The translations under genes were made by a program, and so were the position numbers. This document shows positions 1-12,800 of a stretch of DNA of 64,000 nt, piece by piece. The stretch's first letter is position 1. Each line of letters opens with the position of its first letter. Below the pieces are notes generated by a model that worked only from the letters and a program-made list of their open reading frames with translations, did not search any database and had not been told where the DNA came from. Source of the stretch: Amphiura filiformis (Eukaryota; Echinodermata; Ophiuroidea; Amphilepidida; Amphiuridae); NCBI RefSeq assembly GCF_039555335.1, contig NC_092628.1:71639706-71703705 (forward strand), written 5' to 3'.

Positions 1-606
1 AGGCACTACGTAGGCTTATATTATTGAATGCAACATATCATAATGGCATAATTATAATGACACTTCAATACTGAACAATTCTAATTTTAGAATCTGCCAG
101 TTTATTATCCGAAAAACCGACTATGGACTTTCACTTTTAAGCAGAACTTTACCGGGACTCACACACTGTCAATCATACTTGTTTATCAATAAAATCTAAC
201 CACAAGACTAAGCATGGTGGTACAATACGCGCTAGATGCATACGCTCATCCACCAGCACAAAAGCGCCAGCATTCCCTAGATAGTTGTGTACCATGTATA
301 GTTATAATGGTTCCAGTACGCGTCGGGAGGATTTAAACAATAACGAGATCTGGGCGACCAATCACAAGCCAGATTCATTTTTAAAGATGCATTACATCAT
401 CACCAATTTTAGTTAGGCCAGAAATTGGCCTAACTCTCAAGGCAAAGTCAGTAGTCCACTTGGGAAGCTAACAAACAGAGGGCGACGGTGACTGAAAAGA
501 TCAGTTGTGAAAATCTATCAATTGTGCACTCATTAATTAAGAGTTTTAAGCTTAAATGTAATAGCCAGAGTAGTGCACAATTGGCAAGTGGACTACGGAG
601 AAGTCT
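1..606 (+). mobile_element. Copy 1 of ~790-bp Mutator-like MITE (5' cut by window)
   Basis: This stretch is alignable by eye to 28949-29737 (same orientation) and to 32735-33525 (inverted). Shared landmarks include the palindromic AGGCCAGAAATTGGCCTAAC at about 416-435 and the terminal pair GTAGTCCACTTG / CAAGTGGACTAC. The element ends at AAGTCT (606). The two complete copies are bounded by ~11-bp target-site duplications, which suggests a Mutator-like non-autonomous element. It lies in the intron upstream of the first visible MANBA exon. It has no coding capacity. Confidence 0.75.
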
Positions 607-693
607 AATAATGGTACTGTAAAAGACATTCAAATAATAAAGACAGTTTATCATATACCATTATCATGTTAATGCATTCTTTTTCTTGATTAG

Positions 694-893
694 TCTGGAG
701 CAAATACAATAACAATAGCTTTCCAGTCAGCTCCAAGCTATGCCAATCAAAAGTCAACATCACATCAGTATCAAGTACCACCAGAATGTCCACCCGCAGT
801 GCAGCATGGGATATGTCATCCAAACTTTATCAGAAAAGAACAGTGTTCCTTCAGTTGGGACTGGGGACCAGCATTTGCACCTCAAGGAATATG
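694..893 (+). CDS. MANBA: MANBA visible exon 1
   Basis: Acceptor ttgattag and donor ggtaaat. It encodes [18 protein letters not shown] through [10 protein letters not shown] and contains the family block [13 protein letters not shown] of the N-terminal sugar-binding domain. It ends in phase 2. The preceding exons are outside the window. Confidence 0.95.
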
Positions 894-3800
894 GTAAATA
901 AAGAATAGTGTTTGTGTTTAAAGGTATTACACCCCTGGTTAATTTTGTGCCTGTTTTGCATTTTTTTCAAAAAAATTATAGCGCATTGGTGACAAGTAAG
1001 ATATGTATATTATAGGGCAAGGACTACAACTACTGTACTGAAAATTCAGCAACTCAAGGCAAGTAGTTATTGATTTATTGATCAAATATTGGTTTTCCCT
1101 CATTTTTGACTGTAACTCCACAACTGTTGTCTGTGCTGAAATAAAATTTCCAGTGCAGTAGTGGTAGTCCTTGCCCCAATAATATACATATTTTACTTGT
1201 CACCAATGCACTATAATTTTTGAGAAAAATGCAAATATAGGCACAAAATTGGGCAGGGGTGTAGTACCCCCTTAATGTAGTGTTTTGGAAAATATGAATG
1301 AATGAATGTGATAAAAACATGTAGTGAACCATCTAATGTTGTCTTGTTACTTTAAAAGTGCTCATTTTGCATGCTTCACATAAATTTGTTCCAGTTTCAA
1401 CCATATTTGACCATTTTAGCTTCAATATGGGAAATATGTTTGTGCACTTTCTGCGCATTTGTAAAATCTGAACTTTTTAAGAGCCAAGGTTGGGCTAATC
1501 ATGTTGCTGTGCACAGGGGCAATCATGTTGCTGTGAACAGGAATGGTTCTGGATGGTGTTAAGTTTCTTGCTTGTGTTTTTTGGTTGCTACTTTTGCTGT
1601 TGCATTAAGAATTATTTCATAATTGAACTCAATGATTCATAATCTTTCCTCTATTTATCTGGGTTTTTTGTAGGAAAAACATCAGCATTGAATCCTGGCC
1701 TGGATGGTGTTAAGTTTCTTGCTTGTGTTTTTTGGTTGCTACTTTTGCTGTTGCATTAAGAATTATTTCATAATTGAACTCAATGATTCATAATCTTTCC
1801 TCTATTTATCTGGGTTTTTTGTAGGAAAAACATCAGCATTGAAGCTTACAATACAGCTGTAATCAGAGATGTTATGGTCCACACATTCATGACAAAAGAT
1901 GGTGAGATGTTAATACATATACTGTCTCAGTCATTCACTCAATAATTTACTCAGTCACTCAATCATTATGCACTTAGTTACCATTCACCAGCTCACTCAC
2001 TCACCCACACCCCTACTTGTTTACTCACTCACTCACTCACTCACTCACTCACTCACCCAGTCATCCACTCGTCCAATTAATACTAAACCACATACCGTAT
2101 CTGTTACAGGCATGGGAATTTTCCTCTTTTTCTGGAATTCCTTTATATTTTGTTACACACATTTTGACATTTTATTTCTTTTTAGTCAGTTTTTTAGCAT
2201 TTTTGCCATATTTTAGATTATTTATCCTTTTTTTTTCAAAATTTTCCTGTTTTTTTTTCATTGAAATGTATTCTCATGTCTGCCATTAATACTCATTACT
2301 GACATGTTTTCCTTTACAGGTATTGCAGGTCCATGGGGCATCAATGTCACAGTGTTCTTTGATCCAACCAATCAAGCTGAAGGCACATTAACAGTTGAAA
2401 TACCAGAATTGAATATCAAATCACACATGAACCTGACTCTGTCATCAAAGTCATCACATGTGTCTATGCTGGTGAAACATTTACAATCAATCAAGGTAAT
2501 TTTCATATTTATTTAACTTGACTTGTGTATGTGTGTGTTTTGGTGTGATGGGTGCCATCTGAGTGTCCTGCAGTGACTCTGGTGATGCTGTTGTGGTGAA
2601 TGGGGTATCTCTGGGCCTTACAAGGTGTGGCGGCTGAAATTCTATGGGTTGATGTGTCAGAACCATTCCTGTTCATTGTCCTGGTGTATTGCCTTCACTG
2701 TAAAGGTCGTCTTCTGGAGTTGATTGCTGGAGTTGTGACCCATCCACATCAATTGTGAAGGTATCCTGCTAGGATGTTGAATGATCTGGATTTTGCTGAT
2801 GACAATGCTCTTTTGAAATTTGCAATACCCCAGGCCAAGTCACAGCTTTCTAAGACTGCAGTTGCAGCAGCAGATCTAGGTCTTGTCAGCAGTGCATCTA
2901 AGACAGAGTATATGACTGCCAACTGTAATCCTGAGCCAGCTCTTGACGTCTATGGTAGTACCATCACAAACTTGAAGTACATGGGTTTCAGGATGGGTTG
3001 TAGTGATGGAGACCTTATAAGAGAAGAAAAGCACTAACCTGGGCAGCTTTCTGGAAACTAGAATGCAACATTTTGCTACAGGATCGTGTTAAGCATCAAA
3101 CATATGAATCAAATTCCAAATGAAACATCTACAATCAGACCAAAACCGTCCCACTGGTTGATAGGTCGGGACCCGCCAACTCTAATGTTGGGGCCGTATA
3201 CTTCATCTGACAAATGATGGGCCAGTGAAGGAATGTTCGGCACCTCATGGAAGATATTGAAGGGCTGCAGCTGAACAAAATTGTTTTCTGTCCTAGGGTC
3301 ACAGTAGTTGGAGGATGGTGATGTTTGTGTTTGACCTGTCTCAATATTGACAATGGAGTATGTAGAAAAAAATTCTTCTTCCCACTTTTCATTTGGATTA
3401 CCTTCAATGCCACAGAACATCAGATTGTTTCAACATGATCTATCTTCACTCTCGTCAGATCGGTTGGTCATTTCTTGTAATTTATCTTGAAATAATTTTG
3501 GTCTCTTTCTGCTTTTAGCTCTGCTTCAAGATCATTGAATTTTTAAGTTTATCTGTGTTTACCTTTGTTTATTCTTGTAGTCCTGTAATGCGATCAGCAA
3601 GGTCGGTAAGTTTCTCATCAATACTCATGATCAGGGTAGTCAACTTTTCAACTTGGTCCTTGGTAGCCAGTTGTGTTTCGGGTATGGGATTCAACTCCAC
3701 ATCCCCTGACATCGTCAGAAGCAAGGGGACGAAAGGAAACATGCTTGTAGACATTCCAGAAGAGTAACAATTATCCATGACACAGTTCAGTTATAAATGC

Positions 3801-6800
3801 ATGTCATATATTGTGGTGTTGCCATAGAAATATTCCATCATATCAGGGAAAATGTCAACACACCATAGTAAGCCATTGGCACCATATACAACAACGGCAA
3901 TAACAATAACACCGGCCACTAGTCCATAACAAGAATCATGTGGTTCATATTTCCCGCCTATGTTGTATACATCAGGTAGTGTTACATTTCTCCATGACAT
4001 CGGTTGCACAAACCCACCAATTCTTCTGCGGTATGAATCTAAAGAGACTCCCATTTTCGTCTAACTCAGTCTAACTCAGTCTTAGCATATTATGCAAGCA
4101 GATAATGAAGGTTTGATGGATGAAACTTAGCTAAAACAGTAAAAAAAAGACAGGATTTTCCGAGAGCTTTTTTGTGCTGTCTTGTATCAGTGACGCCCTC
4201 TATCATTCCAACACCTACACATACCCATAGAGTCCATACCTTTAAAACAAGTACACTGACTAATGTATCTTACGTAGCACAACATTTTGACCTATAATAA
4301 TATCTTCTACTTCGTCCAGGCATGGTGGCCAAATGGTTATGGAGAACAACGATTGTATGCTGTTAATGTAGCATTTGAAAACCAAACGCTTGGTGAGAAA
4401 TGCAGTAGAAAATTGAAGATTGGATTCCGAGAGGTAAAACTGGTCCAGGAAACTATCAAAGGAAGCACAGGTAAGTGACAGAAAAGAGTTGGGAACAGCC
4501 TCTGTGTAATTTCTGAAATATGCTGTTTGGAATTCTTTATCTGTCGAAATGTTTGCATGAAAGCAAAGTATAAGTTCACCATAAAGCAAGTCTACTATTG
4601 CACTACTTCAAATTAACACCACTCCTAATCAGGGGCGTAGCCAGCTTTCTTAGTCAGCAGTGGCAAAATAAAATTTCGAGGGCACAGCTGAACAAAAATT
4701 GCAGTTGCATCATACATAGGCCCTACACTTGAACCGGTTTTGTTTTTTCAAGAGACTGTATGATGCATGTTGTGGAGCAAAAAGGCTTTACTGGGACGAT
4801 GTACGCGCGTAGCGCGGAAAAGTTTTGTATTGTACATTATTTTTGCCCATAATTAGGATGAAAGGGGCTCTATTGTGACAATGTGCGCTCACAGCGCGCA
4901 AAAATTTTGTCTTTTACACCCATGATCTGGTTGAATTTTGGTGGAAAAGGGACTCCTTGCCCTTTTTCTTTTCCTTTGCCCTTCAGATTTTCTCTTCATT
5001 TTTTTGTCACAGGGGCACTTTTTTCTTTCATTTTTTGTCAGGGGTGGCACTCTGCCCCCCCCCCTTGCCCCCCTGCTGGCTACGCAACTGCTCCTAATTA
5101 TACATGGTTTCTTTGATCTTGAACTTTCAGGATTATCATTTTATTTCAAAATCAACAATCGGCCAATATTCCTAAAGGGATCCAACTGGATACCAGCGGA
5201 CGCTTTCCAGGAAAGAATTGATAAGAGCAGATTGAAGAACCTGTTACAGTCTACAGTAGATGCTAATATGCATGCACTGAGGGTGTGGGGAGGCGGAGTC
5301 TATGAACAGGACATATTATATGAAATATGTGATGAACTAGGTAAGGAAGAAAAACACTTTTTAAGGAAAATAGTATTTCAGGTGTATGTTTATGAGAGGG
5401 TATGTTTGTGTGTATGAAACTGCATGGCCGTGTGTCCTGAACTCGCCACCCTTAGCGTTACAGCTCAACTTACCGTACTTTTCCTAACCAGACAGTCCAT
5501 GCCAAAATTGTTACTACACCTTTACATTTTATCGAATCTCTTTTTGATGTCTGTCATTTTGAACATCACACTTGAAAGATGTATGCTATGTAGAAACTTT
5601 ATTTTGTAATTTCATAATTTGCATATTATTAGCATATTTGCAAGAAAAAACATGAAAATCAATAAATACCTATATTTTTCACAATTTCAATATTTTATTA
5701 GAAATTAAGCATGTAGGCCGTTGTTATGACTTGATGAATGAAGCTGTTAAAACAGATTTTGATATTTTTGCTTATTTTTCCTTTTTTGCCCCAAAATGTG
5801 TAAAAATCAAAAATTTTTGGATGACCTATATTTTCTTTGAATATTTATCAAATTTCTTAATTTAGGTATAATACAGTGCAGAAAAAGATGTCAAAAAAAT
5901 CTGTTAAACAGATTTCCAATAAATTTTCCATTTTGGGTTAAATACTCAATTTTCATACGGATATTTGCAACATAAAATGAAAACATGTCCATTGCACTTT
6001 TTCCTCGAGATGTACTATAATATCAAGGTTATGGATATATTATAATCCCTTCTTATCTTCACTGATCCATCAGATACCTATTGTTATGAATGATCAATGA
6101 AAAGGTTCAGAACTGGGCTACTAATGGTCTGTCAAGTATCTATAGTTATTTTCATGACTGTGTCAACTCAAAAATCATGCAAGGTCGAATGTAGGAAAAG
6201 TATGATCAGTTGAGCTGTACATGAAAAATATTATGAATTTTTACACCAACCGGGTTTCTAATTAGATTATCTCGACAATCATCAACCCTAAACTAGCAAA
6301 AGTATACATTTTTGGAAAGCTGAAGGCATAAGCAATTCAAATATATACATTTCAACTCATTATACAGGGTGACCTGCAAGTTATACTGGGTGGAATAAAA
6401 AGATTTTGATAAAAATGGGTCACTCAATGCATTGCTTATTACCAACATACAGTAATAAACTGGAAGTAAACAACATTCATTTGGTTAGAGGATATGGAGA
6501 GCCAACTGACTTTGGAAGAAACCAAAATCACAGCTGTTTGGTAATCTCGGAATATAGGGTGTCCCAAAGTATGTTAGATTTTTTTACAATTCAACATGTT
6601 TTGAACCTAATCATTTTCCCCTAACCCATACAGAAAAAATATGTCCATATTTAGATTCCTTGTCAAATTTCCCTTTAGAAAATCTATACTTTGACTATGA
6701 TAGGATAAGTAATTAAAATTTTACAGTAATTTTTAGATTTTGAAGACATCTGCATTACTTACTACAGTGTTTAATATGACAACGGGTAGTTTTGTATGGA

Positions 6801-9800
6801 AAAGTTTGTATTTTCTAGACTAAACCAATCATAAATTATTAAAAACAATTAGTAGAATTATTTAGCTGTAAGGCCATGAGTGTTTTAGATGCTAAATAGA
6901 GTCCAAATCCAATTTACCGCCTTTACAGAAGCAGATTACGCACTAAAAATACCAATCCCATAGAGTTTGTGTGTACCACACCACAGCCCCCACCACCGCC
7001 ACCCTGCCCATTCTGAATTCTATGAAGCACAGTGTCAGTATTAAAAAAGTTCAAGTATTTCTTTTTACAGGGTTGAAAGTGCATTTTATTTAGCAATAAA
7101 ATGAGACCACAAGCTTGACAATACCTTCTTGCTTGACAGAGATATCATCATTTGTTTTGAGTCGACTTTGGCAAAATGTAACGCTGCCACCTTTTTTTGG
7201 TGGCGAGCTCAAGACACACGACCGCATACCTTATGACGACATATTGTAAGTTGTGTACCATCCTTGGAGAGATGACACTCCGTACAATGTGTGTAACATA
7301 ATAATATATGCACATTTATGCTAATTAGTACGAAATTGCGTAAATATTCATATCGTAGAATTCCATTTACAAGCATATATATGCCTCTATATGAGGGTTT
7401 TTTGATGAAAGGCAAAAGCAAGATCCGGGCATTAGGGTTAAGCCCAAATTTTACATTTGTGACCATCCACCACAACTGAGCCCGGATGTCTCCAGTGCCA
7501 CTATTGAGATATGCTCCATTGAACTTAACAATAAACAATAGGAAACAAAGGATTTATTGACTGTTTTATTGATTTTTCACTACTAGTACTATAAACATGA
7601 TATACATCATTTTAAAGCTAATTTCAAGCAGAATATTTTGGTTGAATATCTCAAAAATGATGATTGGCGACTTCAGGGCTCAGTTGTGCTGGATGGTCAC
7701 ATGTAAATCTGTATTTTGCTGTACATAAGACAACAAAGCCTTATTTACTTAATTATTTTATAGGTATCCTGATTTGGCAGGATTTCATGTTTGGATGTGC
7801 TATGTACCCTACTGATGATGCATTCTTGAAGAGTGTTCAACTAGAAGCTGCACAGCAGGTACCATGTTTATTTAGATTTTCAATTTTAGTTTTTCAGTAT
7901 TTGGTGTTGATATCAGTTTCAGTATTAATGTTATCGCCAGCTTTTTAAATTTATTTGAATCTTGTTATTGTTTGTTTTATTTGTTTCTTTTAGATATGTC
8001 ATCCCAGCAGTCGCCCTAGTATACTGATTTCTTTTTGTTTGTTTGTTTTGTTCAGATTCGTCGTCTTAGCAGTCACCCTAGTATACTGATTTGGGCTGGA
8101 AATAATGAAAATGAAGGTGCTTTGCAACAAGACTGGTATGTACAATGTATTGTTAGTGTATAAAACAATTTCACTCAATATGCTATATACATGCCTATAG
8201 GGAGAGATTAAACCATGGTAGGGTATGGTTTGCTGAAATGGCTTTAATTGCATCGACATATTTAGGATATGTACAGGATAAAAGTGTAGCTAGTAGCTGA
8301 GACTATAATAGTCTCAGCTAGTAGTAGACGATCCTGGTTTATGTCAACTTGTTGAGTCAGTCCTGTAAACTAGATGCAGCTTGCTCCTTACATGCAGTTG
8401 TCTCTGATAGAGACAACTGCACTCCATGTCAGGAGCAAGTTGTATCTAGTTTGCACTCTCTTATTTATTCAGTCAAGGAGTTATTGAAGGTGTTAGCCAA
8501 GATGCAACATGCCAACACACCATTTATAGGTTAATAAATGTGTATCACTTGTTGGGAGTGAAATTGTACAAAATAATGCAAATGCACTGAGATGCATCTA
8601 ATACACGATCCCCTAAGGGGGGTGTATTAGATGCATCAACATCTCAGTAGAAGTGCATTATTTTGTATAATAATAAGTGATACGCATTTATTAACCTATT
8701 TCATACCCACCAATTAAGCCAATGAAAACATTAACCTGATTCTTGGTTTAAATATGTAGTATTTCTAAGTCAAGTAAAAGGGATCAAACAATAATGGATG
8801 CAATACATTATATTTACATAAAATCTCATTTGTCACAGGTATGGGACCAATGTGAGCTACTCCCTCTATAGAGATGACTATGTGAAGCTATACATTGACA
8901 CAATAAGAGAACAGGTGTTACTACATGATCCTAATGAGAGAAGGCCATTTGTATCATCAAGTCCATCAAATGGATTGGAGACAGAGAAAGAAGACTGGGT
9001 AGCCTGGAATCCACAAGACACTCACTATGGAGATGGTAAGTGTTTCTAGTATCTAGTCCATCAAATGGATTAGAGACAGAGAAAGAAGACTGGGTAGCCT
9101 GGAATCCACAAGACACTCACTATGGAGATGGTAAGTGTTTCTAGTATCTAGTCCATCAAATGGATTGGAGACAGAGAAAGAAGACTGGGTAGCCTGGAAT
9201 CCACAAGAAACTCACTATGGAGATGGTAAGTGTTTCTAGTATCTAGTCCATCTAATGGATTGGAGACAGAGAAAGAAGACTGGGTAGCTTGGAATCCACA
9301 AGACACTCACTATGGAGATGGTAAGTGTTTCTAGTATCTAGTCCATCAAATGGATTGGAGACAGAGAAAGAAGACTAGGTAGCCTGGAATCCACAAGACA
9401 CTCACTATGGAGATGGTAAGTGTTTCTAGTATCTATAGATCATCTAATGGATTGAAGACAGAGAAAGAATACTGGGTAGCCTGGAATCCACAAGACACTC
9501 ACTATAGGGATGGTAAGTGTTTCTAGTATCTAGTCCATCTAAATGGATTGGAGACGGAGAAAGAAGACTGGGTAGCCTGGAATCCATAAGACACTCTCTA
9601 TGGGGATGGTAAGTGTTTCTAGTATCTAGTCCATCTAAATGGATTGGAGACGGAGGAAGAAGACTGGGTAGCCTGGAATCCACAAGACACTCACTATGGT
9701 GATGGTAAGTGTTTCTAGTATCTAGTCCATCTAAATGGATTGGAGACAGAGAAAGAAGACTGGGTAGCCTGGAATCCACAAGACACTCACTATGGAGATG

Positions 9801-12800
9801 GTAAGTGTTTCTAGTATCTAGTCCATCTAATGGATTGGAGACAGAGAAAGAAGACTGGGTAGCTTGGAATCCACAAGACACTCACTTTGGAGATGGTAAG
9901 TGTTTCTAGTATCTAGTCCATCAAATGGATTGGAGACAGAGAAAGAAGACTAGGTAGCCTGGAATCCACAAGACACTCACTATGGAGATGGTAAGTGTTT
10001 CTAGTATCTAGTCCATCTAATGGATTGAAGACAGAGAAAGAAGACTAGGTAGCCTGGAATCCACAAGACACTCACTATGGAGATGGTAAGTGTTTCTAGT
10101 ATCTATAGATCATCTAATGGATTGAAGACAGAGAAAGAATACTGGGTAGCCTGGAATCCACAAGACACTCACTATAGGGATGGTAAGTGTTTCTAGTATC
10201 TAGTCCATCTAAATGGATTGGAGACGGAGAAAGAAGACTGGGTAGCCTGGAATCCATAAGACACTCTCTATGGGGATGGTAAGTGTTTCTAGTATCTAGT
10301 CCATCTAAATGGATTGGAGACGGAGAAAGAAGACTGGGTAGCTTGGAATCCACAAGACACTCACTATGGGGATGGTAAGTGTTTACTTTGTGAGATAACC
10401 ATTAATGGTGGATTAACGTCAAAGCTTCTTGGAACGTTTATTTTTCTTTATGTGCAGGAGATTTAGAGGTTAATAACTGTTCGTCAGTTGTTTTGAAGGT
10501 ATTGCGAAAAATCTAAACGTTTGCCTTTGGAATCGAGGAATATCCTGAGGGGCATAGACTGGAAGGATATTCCGAAGTCCAAGCAAAATGTTTAAATTTT
10601 TTCACAATACCCAAAAAATAACTGATGCAAAGTCATTAACCTCTTTCATAACCATCACTTTCCAATTTGTGTGATTCCCTCTGATTAATATTATCATATT
10701 TGTTGTAAAAACAAAATACAATTTCAACTTTACCTATCATTTGCATTTTAAAAATCACATAGCCCACAGTGCTTAATCGTGCAATGTACAAGTACTGTAG
10801 TTGCGTGTGCGTAATATAGAATATGCACACTGAAGTTACTAATGTTACGTGGGGGGGGGTCCACTGTTGTTGTTAATTAGTAACCGCACATCGCTTTCAT
10901 TATTTTTGGCAAATAAATAAGTTTGGTTGGGTCTTGTGCATCACATATATTTATGAGGTTATGAATATGTTAATGATTGATTTTGACATTATCATGTGAG
11001 AGGGAAGAGGTTTTGGGAGCTTGGGCAATTAATTGAAGTAGTTGTTGAGGTTTAAGCCCAATAATAGAAAGATAATATAGTAAATATTTGACTTGTTAGT
11101 CCAACACTTGTGTCATTATATTCAAGTGAATTGGAGGCAAAGGACAAAGCTTGGACAACATGAAATCCACAAGGCATGTGTACATTATGTGACCTGCTAC
11201 CACAAAATCAGCGTAAAGTCGATGCGACTTTATACTCATTTTGTTGAGTTGGTAGTTTGGAGATATTTGGTCTGACTAAGTTGATGTTCTTTGTTTGCCG
11301 CCACCTGTACAAGCCAGTAGTATTATCCTTCATGAATGGCCCATTGTGCCCCCATTCACAATGGACATACAGACATATTTAGTGGCTTTAACAGGTGAGT
11401 GAACACCAACGCAGTAGCCAGGGCATTTTAAGTGACTAACGCCTTGCGACTTTACGCTGATTTCGTGGTAGCAGGTCACATATGCACATGCACAAGCACA
11501 CCACATCCCACACCATACACAAATGTATACATACAAACACACCACTAATTATGATATTTTTCTTTTGTAGTCCATTATTACAACTATGGTGCAGATTGTT
11601 GGGATGTTAGTACCTTCCCAAAGCCACGGTTTGCTTCAGAATATGGCTACCAATCATGGGCATCATTTGAAACTCTTGCCAAGGTATCGGAGAAATCAGA
11701 CTGGTCATATAGCAGTAATTTCAGTGAGCATAGACAGCATCATTTGCTAGGTGAGTTACTAGAGTATTTTGAGTAACATTTCCTACTCGGCATACACTTT
11801 AATATAGGGAGCACAGTGGCCGAGCGGAACGGGCTACGACTCATAATCGGAAGGTTGTGGGTTCGAGCCCCGGTGACGCCATCGTGTTGTGCCCTTGAGT
11901 AAGGCACTTTATCTTGATTACTCCTCTCCACCCAGGTGTGAAATGGGAGCTGTTATGAATACTGTCCATTGGCGCCGCCTAAAGGTATGAGCATGCCTTG
12001 GGCATTGTATGGCAGCTGACATATTCTAACGACGGCGGAATAAATGTAAAGCGCTTTGGTACATGTTCACATGTGAAAGGCGCTGTATAAATACCAACAT
12101 TTTTTTATTTTTTTTTATGGCCAATCTCCGCCTCCATTGTATGAAATCTGAATTGACATGGCATGGCTGAAAATTACAATGAAACTGCAGATATCTATTT
12201 TTTGTTGAATGTGCAAAGTGTTTGATTCCAAATACTTCTTTGACAATTGTGTTGATTTTAAATATTTCTTATGACACAAATATTTCTTATGACACGAGTA
12301 TTTCGTGATCCTAGCATCCTCTCTTTATGACATTTTTCAGTAGATATCCAAGAAGAAATCTTATTCCCAAAATTTTGGTTGATTACGATTTTGCATTGTG
12401 AGTTATGCAAGATTATGTGTATTACACTGCTCCATAGACAATGTGTTATTATTTTGTTCTGTGTTCTGGTATACCAGAATGAAATTCAAATTCCACGATA
12501 TCTTTGCTAAACAAATTAATCTGCAAGAAATTTTTGTACATAAACATTATGTGATATAAAAATCGCAACTTTTTTTGAGAAAAGTGGGGGGGATAATGCT
12601 GTGGATCATGAAATGCCCTTTTAAAAGCAAAACCTATGGATAAGAATCTGTGGACAATGCCCTACCCCCATCAACAATAGATTTCTTAAGCTGTCTTGTC
12701 ACACAAAGATATTCACAATTAGCAATTACCATTTCTAATAATGAGCAAGATATCCATCTTTAGTTAAGTTGTGCCCATGACGATATGTTGACAGAAAAAT

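Noticed and set aside
3109..3420. 103-aa minus-strand ORF ([13 protein letters not shown]...)
   Set aside because: It has no recognisable domain. It may be more of the decayed LINE leader at 3569-4054, but the link is not visible.
9444..9881. 145-aa minus-strand ORF with repeated [11 protein letters not shown] units
   Set aside because: It is a by-product of the 96-bp tandem array. The unit is derived from the plus-strand MANBA exon and donor, and no start, domain or codon evidence supports a minus-strand gene.
9036..10386. CRISPR-like direct repeats
   Set aside because: Units are contiguous with no unique spacers, the host is eukaryotic, and the repeat is recognisable exon sequence.
11807..12110. 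Functional tRNA gene
   Set aside because: A and B boxes are present, but the sequence continues into a SINE body and tail, and no full cloverleaf is apparent. The same applies to the other tRNA-like heads.
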